Positions 11,730-21,686 of a DNA stretch of 39,081 nucleotides are shown here, one piece after another. A program made the position numbers and the translations under genes. The DNA is taken from the NCBI GenBank assembly GCA_903914615.1, contig CAIWPS010000511.1, forward strand, positions 1 to 39,081, written 5' to 3'. The notes beneath the pieces were generated by a model, which saw only the letters and a program-made list of their open reading frames with translations, was not told where the DNA came from and searched no databases. Each line of letters starts with the position of its first letter. The first letter of the stretch is position 1. This DNA is from an uncultured beta proteobacterium. GTDB taxonomy: Bacteria; Pseudomonadota; Gammaproteobacteria; Burkholderiales; Burkholderiaceae_C.

Positions 11730-14700
11730 TCCGTGCTCCCCTTGGGCGCGTCAGGCGGCAGGCCCATGGCGTCGCCGATCTCGCCTTCGAGAGCGTTGAC
11801 GCCGCGGCGCAGGTACCACACCTGGTTGGCGGGTAGCAGGCGGCGGATACGATGCAGATCGCCCCGCGAGAATCGCTGCTTGCTGTCCGGGTTGTGCATG
11901 ATCTGCCCTCTGATTTTCGCCGGTAATCGCAGGTCCCAGACATCCGCGGCGGTACCGGCAACAGGACCGCCGAGGGTTTCCCAGGTCTGCCGATCGCCCC
12001 AGCGGCTGAAGTTATTCGCCCCCATCGCCCACAGCGCGGGGTAGAAAAACTCGCCCGTCCAGCCCAGCAGGTTCGACTTGTCGAGCACCTCGAGCGAGAA
12101 TCGCGCGGGGTCTTTCTCGACCGGTTGACCGGACAAGGCTTGCTTGGCTAGATACGTCAGACTGCCGGCACCAATCAAGGTGGCGAGTCCCATGTAGGCG
12201 CGCGCATCCCCTAGAGCCAGCCCCTGCGCAATGGGGATCAGGATTTTGCGGATCGCCACCGCGCCAAAGCTCTTGAACTGAAAGATCGCCTTGCCGATCT
12301 CGCTCGAGGTCCACAGCGGGGTATCGCCGGCAGACGGGTGCAGCGTCGCGGCATCCGCCGCCATGGCGGTCGCGGTGTCCACGAGCTCGGCCGCGCCGCG
12401 GTCGTGCCACAGGTCGGTCTGACCCAGGCGGATGCCGTTGACGGTGTTGCCGTACTCGCGGAACTGCTCCCCGATGCGCTGCAGGTCCAGGTACCCGATG
12501 CCCATGGCATTGAAGCGTGCGATCTCGGTGTTGGAGAGGTCCAGGCTGCCGCGCTTGTTTAGGTCGAGCTCCTTGGCCTGCAGCACGCGCTCCGCGGCGG
12601 CGAGGATCTCATCATGCGCCGCGGTGCCGGACCAGGCCTTGGTCGTCGCGATCAGCGGGGTCTCAAGGGTGGCGATCGTGAACGCGCGCATGCCGCGGTT
12701 CAGCGCTTTCTGGTACCCGTAGGAAGATTCGATGCCGAACTCCCCTAGCTGCGCGGCGGTGCTGTTGTGGATCATGTCGAGCGCCGCGCCCAGGCGGTGC
12801 ACGTTGTCGACCGACAGGCGCCGGGCGTCGGCGGATCCCAGCATCCGCGCCGCGGTGGCCATCGTGCCGCCGAGGCCTCGGCGCATCACGACATTGGCGA
12901 TGTCGGGCAGGTGAGAGAAGGTCGCGGTACCCAGCATGCGGAAACCGTTCAGGGAGCGGATGGCGCGGCCCGCGCGTACCGCCCAATGGCTGGGGTCGGA
13001 GGCGGCCCCGAACCGGCCATAGAGCCGGTCGCGGATCGCCACCAGGTCCCGCATGTCGCGGTTCAGGCGCTGGTCGAGCTGGTCAGCGGTGTGGTTGTCG
13101 TTGGCCACCAGCGCCCGCTGCTTGAGGATCTTGTATTCATCCGTGAGGTCGAGCGCCAGCTGCTTCAGGTTCCGGTCGTCCCCGGGGAACGCCTTCATGA
13201 TCTCGACTTGCGGGGCGAGGCTCTTGGTGTAGGCGTGCGTCAGGGTGTCGATATCGTTCACCAGGAACTTCTCAAGCTTCTCGTCGGGTAGCAGCAGCTG
13301 GCGTTCTTTGACCCGGCCGGAGTCCCCGATGCGATCGAACGCGCGCTCGTTGGTGTCCAAGAGCCCGAGCTCGCTGCCCTTGATGTTCATGGTCACGCGG
13401 TGCGCGACATCAGAGGCCTCGGCGGCTTCCAGGCCGTCGTGGTTCATGAAGTGATCGACCAGGATGTCGTGCCATTCGCGCGGGTTGGCGTTGATTTTGG
13501 CCCGGTCGTACTGGCGCATGAGATAGCTCTGCGCGGTGCCGCCGAGCATGTCCTCCTTGGCCGGCAGGAGCCCCAGCTTCTGGGCTTCGACCTTCAGCGG
13601 GTCGAAGACCATCTTGCGGGTCATCTGCGCGGCCTGCTCGATCTCCGGGGTCTCGTGGATGTCGCCGCGGCGCATGGCGGCGGATACTTCCTCGTTGAAC
13701 GCGTGCTTATCCAGACGGCCGCGGGCCACCTCGAGGTCGCCGAGCGGCCGGGCGCGGTACTGCCGATACAGCTGGTCGCGCAGGTTCCAGGCGGTGTACC
13801 AGTTGCCTTCGTAGCGCTTCAGCTTCGCCTCGACGCTGACCGGGGTCGGTACGCCATGGGAATTGCCGGCGGTGGGCAGGTTCTTGGCCAGCAGCTCGGG
13901 GGTCTCCAGCAGGATCTGCGATGCGCGGCGCATGGTCAGGAACGGGGAGCGCAGCGCGCGCGAGCCCGGGGCAAACCACCCCGTGAGCCGGCCCAACGCG
14001 GACCCGACGCGGGTGGCGTAGGTGTTGGCTTTCAGATCATCGGCGCGCACGTCGCGCGCGGTGGCGCCGGCAATCGAGTCGGCGGGCGCGGCATACAGCG
14101 GCGTGCGCTTTGGGGCAGGGTGCTCCAGGGCGGCGATGCGCGCCTCAAACTGCGCGCGGTCTTCGGGCGGCAGGCGGGCCAGCTGCTCGTGCAGATCGTC
14201 ACGAAGGCTGCGCGGCGACTGGTTGAACAGGTCGCCCTGCCGGCGCGCCGCGGAGAACAGATCGTTGGGGTCGCCGGTCTCGAGCGACTCTTGGCCGGTG
14301 TTCCTGGCTACGTCCCGGCGCCGGGTCTCGTCGGCGAGTCGCTGGGCGCTGCCGGTGCGGTCGCCAAGGAGATCGGGCTCGTCGCCGGCGGCGGCAGGAA
14401 CGCGTTCAGCAGGTTTGCGGGGGGCTTGATTGAGCCGTCCACCTGCGTCTGCCTGGCCGTCAGGTCCGGCGGCGGATCCCCGCTCTGGACCGATCCCAAG
14501 CGGTTCAAGACGCTGCGGGATGCTGCGGCCAATTTTTGCGTCCTCGTCATTGGCATGTAGCGCGCTCCTTACGGCCTCCAGATACCCGGCCTCATCGTCC
14601 GCGAACCGGATGGCCAGGTCCTCGACCAAGTCCTCGTCGATCGCGCGCAGGCGGGCCACCATGGCCACGTGCGCGGCATCCCGCGGGCTGGTGGCATCCA

Positions 14701-17700
14701 GCTCGTGGTGCATCAGCTCCTGATCTTGCGGCAGGTAGGCCTCGCTGGCAACCCGCTGGTCATGCACCTCGATCATGAAGTCGATCGTGCGCTGCTGCAG
14801 CTCGCCGAGTTTCTTGCCCTCCAGCGCCTTCTGCACGGCCGCCTTGACCGCCTCCTCGTTCAGCGATCGGTCGCCGTTGGGCCCGCCGCCGGGCCGGTCG
14901 GCCCACCATTCGGAGTTGCCGATCCAGCTGGTGCGGCTGATCTCGAACTCGTTGCCGCGGCCGCCGTCGAGCTCCTTGCGAATCATCTGGCCGCCTACCT
15001 GAGCCCAGCCGGTCTCGCGCTCGGCCATGTTGCGCAGCGCGTCGCGCAGCTCGTCGTCCGCGGCCAGGCGCTTCATGGTCGGCGTGGTGGCGGCGTTGAT
15101 GCGCTCCTGGCGCGCGGCGCGGATCTCGGTCTCATCCGCCAGCAACCGGTCCATGACTTCGCGCACGCCCGGGGCGTGGGGATTGAAGACGCTCAGCGAC
15201 CGATAGGCCTCAGTCAGCCAGGTGCGGAACTTCTCGAAGATGGTCTGCAGGCGGGTGGACGGTGCGCGGCCCTCTTTCAGGTACTGCTCGAAAGCGGTGG
15301 CGAATTGCTCGTGGAACGGGCGCTGCTCTTCGACCGACATGCCGGTCCAGGACTCGGCACCCATCAGGTCGTTGCGGATGCCGAACCAGTCCATAAGGTG
15401 CGCGAAGTCCTCGCGGATCGACAGCGGCGCGCCATCCTGCGCGGCCAGCTGGCCCATGACGTTCAGGAAATGATGCCCGGCCTCGTGCAGGAACGTGGAC
15501 ACGTCGGCGGTGGGCAGCAAGGTGATTGAATGTTCCGCCGGGTCATAGGTGCCGCGCGATTCCTGCTTGAATTTGCCTCCTACGTCTGCGTCGATACCCT
15601 GATCGCGCCATGACGCGCCGGTCTTGGTGTCGATGACATCGAGCACCCGGCCTTCCATGGAACGGATGTATTTGGCCAGGTTTTTGATCGACGCCTCGCG
15701 CAGCGTCCCATTGTTGGCCACCACCACGCGGTTGGCGTTGCTGACCGACAGCACGCGATGCATCTCGTCGAGCTTGCCGGTGTCGCGCAGCTTTGCGATG
15801 TCCGCATCCTGCACGGGTACAAAGCCCACGGGGGTGTGCCGATTGTCCAGCAGCACCAGACCGCTCTCGTTGCCGGCAATGGCCGCCGCAGCCCTGCGCG
15901 CATCGTTGCTGTCGCGCACGGCCGGACCCAGCGCGCCGTGCTCGGTGAACTGACGCTCAACGACAGGGACGGAGGCGGGACGCTCGACGGGGCTGGTGAC
16001 ACCGGTGCTGCGATCGCCTTCGTGGGTGACGTGCTCCCACGGCCGGCCCTCAGTCTTGGCGCCGCCGCCGACAGCCAGGATGCCGCGCGGCTTGATGCGG
16101 CTGCCTTCGAACAGGTCGGCGAGCACGCGGTTGATGTTCTCGTCGGCCAGCGACAGGTCGGAGAAACCGCTGGGGTGGTTGTGGCCGAACCAGATGTTCG
16201 CGGCGTCATTGATGCGAAACGCCTCGGCCGCCACTTGGGACGGGTAGACGCTGGCAGCGTCGAGGGTGCCGGTGGAGCTCCCGACGATGGCCAGTGGCCT
16301 GCCGTCTTTGTCGGTGACCAAGGCGTCGAAGCGCTCCTTGGCGCCCTTGGCCAGTGTCTGAAACGCCGTTGCCGCTTCGGCGGGCGTGGTGACGCGATCG
16401 ACGCCTAGCTGGCGCTCGGAGTCCTTGACGATCTCGGTGCGGCGGGCGTAGCGGCCCGGGGCGTCGTCGCGCGATAGCGGGCCGGCGGGCTGTACGTTCC
16501 CACCCGGCTCGGTGCTGCCGGCCGGCTCAGTCCCTCGTTCCGGGGTGCGGGGTAGTTTTTCACCGAACAGGTCCAGTGTGTACGGAGTGCCAATTGTACT
16601 CCGCTTTGGCTCTTGGGACAGAGATTCGCGCACACCCTGCAGCGCGGCCTCCGCCTGAGTGACGCGCAGCGGGAACCGGCTGTAGAGCTCGTCGGCGGTG
16701 ATGCCGAGGCGCTTGGCCTGGGTGCCGTAGAAATCGCCGACGATCGCGGCGTACGCGCGCACCTGCTTATCGTCAAATCGCTGCAGCGCGCGCAGCTGGT
16801 TGAACACCTGCGCCTCGACGCGCGGGGCGGATGAAATCATGCCGGCGTACCGGTCGATTGACGGGTGGTTCACCTGGTCGGGGTGGAACGACACATAGTG
16901 GGTCGGGCCGCCGAGGTGGGAGCTGTCGATGACCAGGCCATCGTGCCCGCGGGCGATCTGCTCGGTCGCCCAGGCGCGCGCCTCTTTGACGGTGGCGAAC
17001 TTTGGCAGCTGCTCGCTGGTGAGCTCAAGAGGGCGCTGCAAGTGCAGCCGCGCGGCGCCTTCCGCGCCTTCGCCAGCGTGCGCCTCGAAGATGTTGCCGA
17101 GGCCTTCTAAGGGGGTTCCTCGGACGGCGGCCGGGCGGACGGCGAACGGTTGGCCTGCTCGGCCTCTTGCTGCTTCAGCTGGGCGTGCTGCGCCTGCAGC
17201 ATCTGCACCAGGAACTGGTTTTCGGGGTTCTCCTGCACGAGGTTCTGCAGCTCCTTCGGCGGCTGGTACGTCGGGTCGTAGGCTCGGCTCAGCGGGTGCA
17301 GCATTGGCTTCTCCACGTGGAACGACTTCAGGTTCGGCCGGCGGCGGCTTGATGCCGCGGAAGCGCTCAAGCTCGGCGCGGCTGGTGGCGGCCCGCTCGA
17401 GGCGCGCCTGGTCGGCCAGCGCATCATCGAGCGCCGCCTGCGCTTTGGCCGCCGCCGCCTTCAGCGGTTCGAGCTGTTCATCGACGGCCTGCGTGGCGCG
17501 CTCTTGAAGCACGTCGGGCAGCTTCTCCCCGTGCTCGGCCTCCAGCTGCGCGCGCGTGCCCTCGCCGGCTTGCAGGCGCTCGATCTCCGCCTCGATCGCC
17601 TTCTGCCTTGCCTCTGGGTCGAGGGAGTCCTGCGCCTGCCGTAGCTCTTCCTGCGCGGTCTGGACGCGGGTCTCGACCTCCTTGGGGTCCAGCCCTTCGG

Positions 17701-18532
17701 CGGCCCCTGCATGCTCGCCGGCGGCGCGCTCCAGCGCCTCGCCGTGCGCGGCCAGGCGCTCTTTCAGGTCGCGGGCGATTTTCTCGGCGGTGTCGCCCGG
17801 TCCGCCTGGCCCGCCGAAGTTTTCGTCAATCCTGGTGGACAGCTCGCGCTCAAGGGCGGCCCTCAGCCGTTCATACTCGGCGAGCGGCACCTTGGGCTTC
17901 ATGGCGGCGCCCAGGATGCCGCCCAGCAGCGCCGAGGCGCCCACGTTGGCCACCGATTCGAGGCCGTAGGTGTGGGTGGGATCCAGCCCGTGGTTCAGTG
18001 CTTCCTGCGCGGCGCCGGCGCCGGCCGCGGCGATCGCCTGGCGCACGGCATTGGCCAGGCGCGCCTCCGCCAGCGGCGTCGCCATCAGCGCGATGTTCGT
18101 GGGGTCGAGCGCCTGCAGCGGCAGCTGAATCAGCCCGGTGTAGCCGCTCGAACCGATGATGCGCTGGTCGGCCAGCTTTTGGTCGATCTGCGCCTTCTTG
18201 TAGGCCACCTCTTCCGGGGTGTGCAGGTTCACGAACTGGTTGGCGTATTGCTCGTACCCTTCCGGAATCACGCCATCCTTCAGGGCCGGGTCATCCGCGT
18301 TCGGGATCAGCGGCGCGTTGTAGGCGCTCTTGAGCGCGATGTTGCTGGTGGCCTGCCCCCAGCTGGTTTCGCGCATCTGCGCGGCCCAGTAGTCGAGCGC
18401 GGAGTACTTCGGCCCGTCGGCGCCGGTGCCGCTTGCCGTGTCCTGCATGGGCTGCGGCGGCAGCGCGCCCGACGTGGGGCTGGTCGGCGCGAATTGCAAG
18501 TTGTCGGCGTCGGTGGCGCTCGTGAACGGCAC
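11726..18532 (-). CDS. Giant polyvalent ejection protein (ART-like, RadC/JAB, zincin, LPD38)
   Basis: A 2268-residue protein in the place of the last T7-type ejection protein (gp16). Visible parts in order: a helical N terminus; coiled coils (about 220-410); an Ala/Pro linker; an ADP-ribosyltransferase-like domain of the polyvalent type (about 470-560, with GHDGLVID at 529 and a GGPTHYVSF strand); a RadC/JAB metallo-domain with HNHPSG at 784-789 and Asp797 (HxHx7-10SxxD); a zincin motif HEAGH at 1016-1020; and a long helical C terminus (about 1540-2268) ending in an LPD38-like region with a hydrophobic segment near 2110. Polyvalent proteins are thought to enter the cell with phage DNA and act on host targets. 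Start GTG 18532 shares a base with the upstream stop. Confidence 0.85.
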   Translation of the reverse strand: MPFTSATDADNLQFAPTSPTSGALPPQPMQDTASGTGADGPKYSALDYWAAQMRETSWGQATSNIALKSAYNAPLIPNADDPALKDGVIPEGYEQYANQFVNLHTPEEVAYKKAQIDQKLADQRIIGSSGYTGLIQLPLQALDPTNIALMATPLAEARLANAVRQAIAAAGAGAAQEALNHGLDPTHTYGLESVANVGASALLGGILGAAMKPKVPLAEYERLRAALERELSTRIDENFGGPGGPGDTAEKIARDLKERLAAHGEALERAAGEHAGAAEGLDPKEVETRVQTAQEELRQAQDSLDPEARQKAIEAEIERLQAGEGTRAQLEAEHGEKLPDVLQERATQAVDEQLEPLKAAAAKAQAALDDALADQARLERAATSRAELERFRGIKPPPAEPEVVPRGEANAAPAEPSLRPDVPAAEGAAEPRAGEPRKPVPGADAAGAARPAEAARGRAGQPFAVRPAAVRGTPLEGLGNIFEAHAGEGAEGAARLHLQRPLELTSEQLPKFATVKEARAWATEQIARGHDGLVIDSSHLGGPTHYVSFHPDQVNHPSIDRYAGMISSAPRVEAQVFNQLRALQRFDDKQVRAYAAIVGDFYGTQAKRLGITADELYSRFPLRVTQAEAALQGVRESLSQEPKRSTIGTPYTLDLFGEKLPRTPERGTEPAGSTEPGGNVQPAGPLSRDDAPGRYARRTEIVKDSERQLGVDRVTTPAEAATAFQTLAKGAKERFDALVTDKDGRPLAIVGSSTGTLDAASVYPSQVAAEAFRINDAANIWFGHNHPSGFSDLSLADENINRVLADLFEGSRIKPRGILAVGGGAKTEGRPWEHVTHEGDRSTGVTSPVERPASVPVVERQFTEHGALGPAVRDSNDARRAAAAIAGNESGLVLLDNRHTPVGFVPVQDADIAKLRDTGKLDEMHRVLSVSNANRVVVANNGTLREASIKNLAKYIRSMEGRVLDVIDTKTGASWRDQGIDADVGGKFKQESRGTYDPAEHSITLLPTADVSTFLHEAGHHFLNVMGQLAAQDGAPLSIREDFAHLMDWFGIRNDLMGAESWTGMSVEEQRPFHEQFATAFEQYLKEGRAPSTRLQTIFEKFRTWLTEAYRSLSVFNPHAPGVREVMDRLLADETEIRAARQERINAATTPTMKRLAADDELRDALRNMAERETGWAQVGGQMIRKELDGGRGNEFEISRTSWIGNSEWWADRPGGGPNGDRSLNEEAVKAAVQKALEGKKLGELQQRTIDFMIEVHDQRVASEAYLPQDQELMHHELDATSPRDAAHVAMVARLRAIDEDLVEDLAIRFADDEAGYLEAVRSALHANDEDAKIGRSIPQRLEPLGIGPERGSAAGPDGQADAGGRLNQAPRKPAERVPAAAGDEPDLLGDRTGSAQRLADETRRRDVARNTGQESLETGDPNDLFSAARRQGDLFNQSPRSLRDDLHEQLARLPPEDRAQFEARIAALEHPAPKRTPLYAAPADSIAGATARDVRADDLKANTYATRVGSALGRLTGWFAPGSRALRSPFLTMRRASQILLETPELLAKNLPTAGNSHGVPTPVSVEAKLKRYEGNWYTAWNLRDQLYRQYRARPLGDLEVARGRLDKHAFNEEVSAAMRRGDIHETPEIEQAAQMTRKMVFDPLKVEAQKLGLLPAKEDMLGGTAQSYLMRQYDRAKINANPREWHDILVDHFMNHDGLEAAEASDVAHRVTMNIKGSELGLLDTNERAFDRIGDSGRVKERQLLLPDEKLEKFLVNDIDTLTHAYTKSLAPQVEIMKAFPGDDRNLKQLALDLTDEYKILKQRALVANDNHTADQLDQRLNRDMRDLVAIRDRLYGRFGAASDPSHWAVRAGRAIRSLNGFRMLGTATFSHLPDIANVVMRRGLGGTMATAARMLGSADARRLSVDNVHRLGAALDMIHNSTAAQLGEFGIESSYGYQKALNRGMRAFTIATLETPLIATTKAWSGTAAHDEILAAAERVLQAKELDLNKRGSLDLSNTEIARFNAMGIGYLDLQRIGEQFREYGNTVNGIRLGQTDLWHDRGAAELVDTATAMAADAATLHPSAGDTPLWTSSEIGKAIFQFKSFGAVAIRKILIPIAQGLALGDARAYMGLATLIGAGSLTYLAKQALSGQPVEKDPARFSLEVLDKSNLLGWTGEFFYPALWAMGANNFSRWGDRQTWETLGGPVAGTAADVWDLRLPAKIRGQIMHNPDSKQRFSRGDLHRIRRLLPANQVWYLRRGVNALEGEIGDAMGLPPDAPKGSTE

Positions 18533-20826
18533 TACTTGCCCCAGCGCGAATCTTGGATGTGCTGCAGGGTCGCCGCGCGATCGGCCGATGCCTTGGCCAC
18601 CGCGGCCGCATCGCGCTTCGCCGCCTCGCTGCGGGCCGCCGCGGACAGCGTCTGCAGGTCGGTGTTGGTCAGCGGCAGGTCGTAGGTCAGCGGCTGGTTG
18701 CGCTCATTCCTCAGGTCCTCGAGGTGCCCGTCGTTGTGCTCGTCGTAGAACACGCCAAAGCGCCGCCCGCCGGTCAGCTCGGTCGCCGGGATGGGCTTCA
18801 GCTTGATCTTGTCGGGGTCGGGCTTGAAGGTTTCGAGCTCGTTCTTCTCGTCGTTCCACCGCTTGATGGTGTAGGGCTCGATCCCGTCCGCGCCCTGCAC
18901 GTGCTTGGCGATGTCGTCGCGGATCAGCTGCGGGGTGATGATGGGATTGCCGTCCTTGTCCTTCACGTCCGACCACATGCGCTCGGGTGGCATGTGCCAG
19001 ATCTCCGGGGTCCCGTTGACGGTGGTGATGCCCCACGCGCGCCCGAGGCTGGCCGCGGCCGCTTTCTCGGCGCCGGCGATGTCCCCGCCGTTGCGCTCCC
19101 AGATCGCGCGCACGTTCTTGCCGTAGGCGGCCGTCATCTCCGGCGGGATCACGTCGGGCACGGAACGATTGGGAATGATCCCCAAGACCATGTTATGGCC
19201 CTGAAGCTGCGGCACGTCGTGCAGCTGCTGGCGCAGCTCCTGCTCGAGCGCGCCTTGGTTGGGTCCGAAGGGGCGCGCGAACGCGAACTGGCGGTTGAGG
19301 AGTTTCTGCCGTTCCGGGGTCTGTTCTTCATTGGCGCGCACGGTCTGCAGCGCCGAGGCGGGGTCTATGCCGCCGTTCTTGGTCAGGTCGAGGTAAGCAT
19401 CCGCCATCTGGCCGAGGCGCTCGTGGTCTTCGAGGTACTGGAACGCGCGGGGGCTCGCGTCGCGCAGGCGCGAGACCGCGCCGGCGGCCGCCGCAAACTG
19501 CTGGGGGTCTTGGGACGCCACGAGCACTGAGCGGATCGCCACCGCTGCGGTGTCCGGGATCGCGCCCTTGGTGGCGATGTGCGCGGCCAAGTTGATGCCG
19601 TCGTTGGAGAGCGGCTCGATCTTGTTCTGGTCGAGGAGGCGCTGATAGCCGAGGTCGGCCGATTTCTTGGAATCCGGGTCCTTCGGGTCGAAGTACCGCC
19701 TCCCATCCATCACGTCTTGGAAGTCCTGCAGGTGCGTGTCCGAATCCACCTGCTTCGCCGCAGCGCGCGCGTGCTCGCCCAGCCAGGCGCCGGCCTGCTC
19801 GCCGGACACCGCGACCCTGTTGTGCAGCTCCGCCACCGTGGCGTCAAAGTCGGGCCGGAACTGCCCGCTGGCCAGCTGCTGGCGGACGCTGGTCAGCTGC
19901 GCGTCGTAGCGGGTCTGGTTCTCCTCGATCAGGGTCGCGCGCTGCCGGTGGGCTTCCTGAATCGCTTTTTCCTTGATGTCGTTGTCCCAGGGCGTCCGGT
20001 CGATCGCCGCGAAGGCCTGCGCGCCGGCGGCGGGCCCGCCCATGCGCAGCGCCGAGGTCACGCCGCCGGCCAGCTGGTTCGCGATGCCGGTGGCAGCCTG
20101 CTGCAACAGCTGCGCGCGCATCTGCGGATCGCGCACCCGCGAGAGCACGGGGTCTTGGGTGCTGTCGGCCTTCAGCTCCCGATAGACATGCACCGGGTCC
20201 TTGTCGAGGAGCCCCTGCGCGGCGGCGCCGGTCAGCAGCTGATCAGTGCGGCGCAGGTATTGCAGCTTCGCCGACGGGTCGCCATCGAACCGGGTCTGGA
20301 TCTGGTCGTTCAGGGTGGAGCCGATCGAATCGGCGAGCTCGGGGTGCGCGCGCACGACGCCGAGCTGCGCCTGCAGGTTCTGTTCGATCGAGTCGGCCTG
20401 GCTGGCCTTGCGCTGCGTCGCCTCCCAGCCGAGCACATGCTCGGTGAGTGCGCGGCGCATGTCGCCGAGGCCCTTGTTGATGATCGTGCCGGCCAGGGGG
20501 TTCGAGGAGGCGGTCGAAGAGAGTTTCTGCGCGTCCTGGTCGTACTGCTGCGCCCAGCGCTCGGTGAAGTTGCCCGGGTCGCCGGCGGGCGCGGCGGCCT
20601 TCATCTGCTCAAGCTTCTGCGCCTGCGCGACGCGAAAGTCGGCCAGCGTATTCCCCGCCCAGGTGGCGGTATCCGCGGCCATCTTTTTCTGCAGCACGTC
20701 GCCGATCTGCCCGACACCCTGCGCGATGTCAGGCCCGCCGCGATCCTCGGGTGTGAGCTTGCGCGGCAAGTCCTCGGGCTGGACTTGCGGGCGGTAGATG
20801 TCCTCGCCGGGATCGCCGCGGGCCAT
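18532..20826 (-). CDS. Internal virion (ejection) protein, gp15-like
   Basis: A 764-residue, almost entirely helical, Ala/Gln/Asp-rich protein without enzyme motifs or membrane segments. Its position between the small gp14-like protein and the giant last protein is that of T7 gp15, which forms the internal core and, after ejection, a channel across the periplasm. Composition and length fit that role. A Tyr/Trp-rich C-terminal region (about 570-720) includes several DxDG-like loops. The assignment rests mainly on gene order. ATG 20826 lies 4 bases after the upstream stop. Confidence 0.75.
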   Translation of the reverse strand: MARGDPGEDIYRPQVQPEDLPRKLTPEDRGGPDIAQGVGQIGDVLQKKMAADTATWAGNTLADFRVAQAQKLEQMKAAAPAGDPGNFTERWAQQYDQDAQKLSSTASSNPLAGTIINKGLGDMRRALTEHVLGWEATQRKASQADSIEQNLQAQLGVVRAHPELADSIGSTLNDQIQTRFDGDPSAKLQYLRRTDQLLTGAAAQGLLDKDPVHVYRELKADSTQDPVLSRVRDPQMRAQLLQQAATGIANQLAGGVTSALRMGGPAAGAQAFAAIDRTPWDNDIKEKAIQEAHRQRATLIEENQTRYDAQLTSVRQQLASGQFRPDFDATVAELHNRVAVSGEQAGAWLGEHARAAAKQVDSDTHLQDFQDVMDGRRYFDPKDPDSKKSADLGYQRLLDQNKIEPLSNDGINLAAHIATKGAIPDTAAVAIRSVLVASQDPQQFAAAAGAVSRLRDASPRAFQYLEDHERLGQMADAYLDLTKNGGIDPASALQTVRANEEQTPERQKLLNRQFAFARPFGPNQGALEQELRQQLHDVPQLQGHNMVLGIIPNRSVPDVIPPEMTAAYGKNVRAIWERNGGDIAGAEKAAAASLGRAWGITTVNGTPEIWHMPPERMWSDVKDKDGNPIITPQLIRDDIAKHVQGADGIEPYTIKRWNDEKNELETFKPDPDKIKLKPIPATELTGGRRFGVFYDEHNDGHLEDLRNERNQPLTYDLPLTNTDLQTLSAAARSEAAKRDAAAVAKASADRAATLQHIQDSRWGK

Positions 20827-20829
20827 GGC

Positions 20830-21255
20830 TCAACCGAACCCTTGCGCCAGGGTGTAGCTGCTCGAATTGGCGGCCAGGAGCTTGCCGGCGGCGGTCGTCA
20901 GCCCGTTGCCGAACGCCTGGTTGCCGGCGGCCGTGTCGAGCCCGGACTGGATGCCGTATCCGTACCCGGTGATCGCGCCGCGGTAACGGGTGTTCAGGGC
21001 GTCCATCTCCTGATTGATCGCGGACTGGTCAAGAGCACGCTCGGAGCTGCCGCCGTAGCCGGCGCCAGAGGCGCCGAACGCGGCCAGCTGGGCGCCGAGT
21101 GCCTGCCGGGAGTTGCGCCGGACCTGACCCTCCTGCGCGTTGGCCTGATCAATCGACAGCCGGCCTTCGTTGGCCATGATCCCGGCGTTGGTCTGCTCCT
21201 GGTTCCGGCTGCGGATGCCCTGAGCGACGCTGGCGGCGGCGGCCAGGTAGCTCAT
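20830..21255 (-). CDS. Internal virion protein, gp14-like
   Basis: A 141-residue Ala/Gln/Asn/Gly-rich helical protein. The N-terminal helix, the QNQ-rich middle and the Gly/Ser/Tyr-rich loop (GASGAGYGGSSERALDQ) are typical of the small ejection proteins of podoviruses that correspond to T7 gp14, which inserts in the outer membrane after ejection. The ATG overlaps the upstream stop as ATGA. Identity is supported by gene order (gp13, gp14, gp15, last ejection protein). Confidence 0.75.
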   Translation of the reverse strand: MSYLAAAASVAQGIRSRNQEQTNAGIMANEGRLSIDQANAQEGQVRRNSRQALGAQLAAFGASGAGYGGSSERALDQSAINQEMDALNTRYRGAITGYGYGIQSGLDTAAGNQAFGNGLTTAAGKLLAANSSSYTLAQGFG

Positions 21256-21686
21256 GGGCTCACCCGGGCATAGCGCAGGTGGGTCGAACCGTCAGGACCG
21301 AACGCGCGCATGCGCCCCTCAAGCTCGAACCTGAGGAGTTCCAGCCAGCGGCACCCGGGCTCGAAACCTTCCAGCACCGTGGCCTCCAGGCGGCGCACGG
21401 TCTGCATCTCAAGAAACCGTTGCACGGCGCGATGCAGGTACAGCATCGAGCGACCGGCGTCCTGCGCGAGCACCGCCCAGAGCATGCCGCTGTGAGGAAA
21501 CAGGGAGACCATGCCAGCACACGCCACGATGTCGCTACCCTTCCAGAGAGTGAAGGCGGGACCCGCCGATCCGACGACGCTCGCATATTGGCCGGGCACA
21601 ATCGACAGCTCACCGACTTGGGCGGCCTGCACCCCTTGGGCCTGCAGGATGTCCATGTGAAACGCGCGGAAAGGCTCCAGGCGCAC
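21252..21686 (-). CDS. GNAT-fold virion assembly protein, T7 gp13-like
   Basis: A 144-residue protein with the layout of the phage Gp13/DUF2833 group, a degenerate N-acetyltransferase fold. It has an N-terminal helix with FRAFHMDILQ, a beta block (FTLWKGSDIVACAGMVSLF), the helix following GRSMLYLHRAVQRFL, and a VRRLEATVLEGFEPGCRWLELL segment. In T7 gp13 is needed for assembly of the internal core. The acetyl-CoA binding loop is not clearly preserved, so enzymatic activity is doubtful. Start GTG 21686 shares a base with the preceding stop (TAGTG). Confidence 0.75.
   Translation of the reverse strand: MRLEPFRAFHMDILQAQGVQAAQVGELSIVPGQYASVVGSAGPAFTLWKGSDIVACAGMVSLFPHSGMLWAVLAQDAGRSMLYLHRAVQRFLEMQTVRRLEATVLEGFEPGCRWLELLRFELEGRMRAFGPDGSTHLRYARVSP

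Noticed and set aside
12767-14560. Long plus-strand reading frames opposite the polyvalent gene (for example 13400-14560, 386 codons)
   Set aside because: They are mirror frames of a GC-rich gene, with no ribosome sites, no recognisable domains and biased low-complexity composition.
19579-21273. 564-codon plus-strand open frame
   Set aside because: It is antisense to the gp13-, gp14- and gp15-like genes, which have clear family identity and tight coupling; it crosses three real genes.
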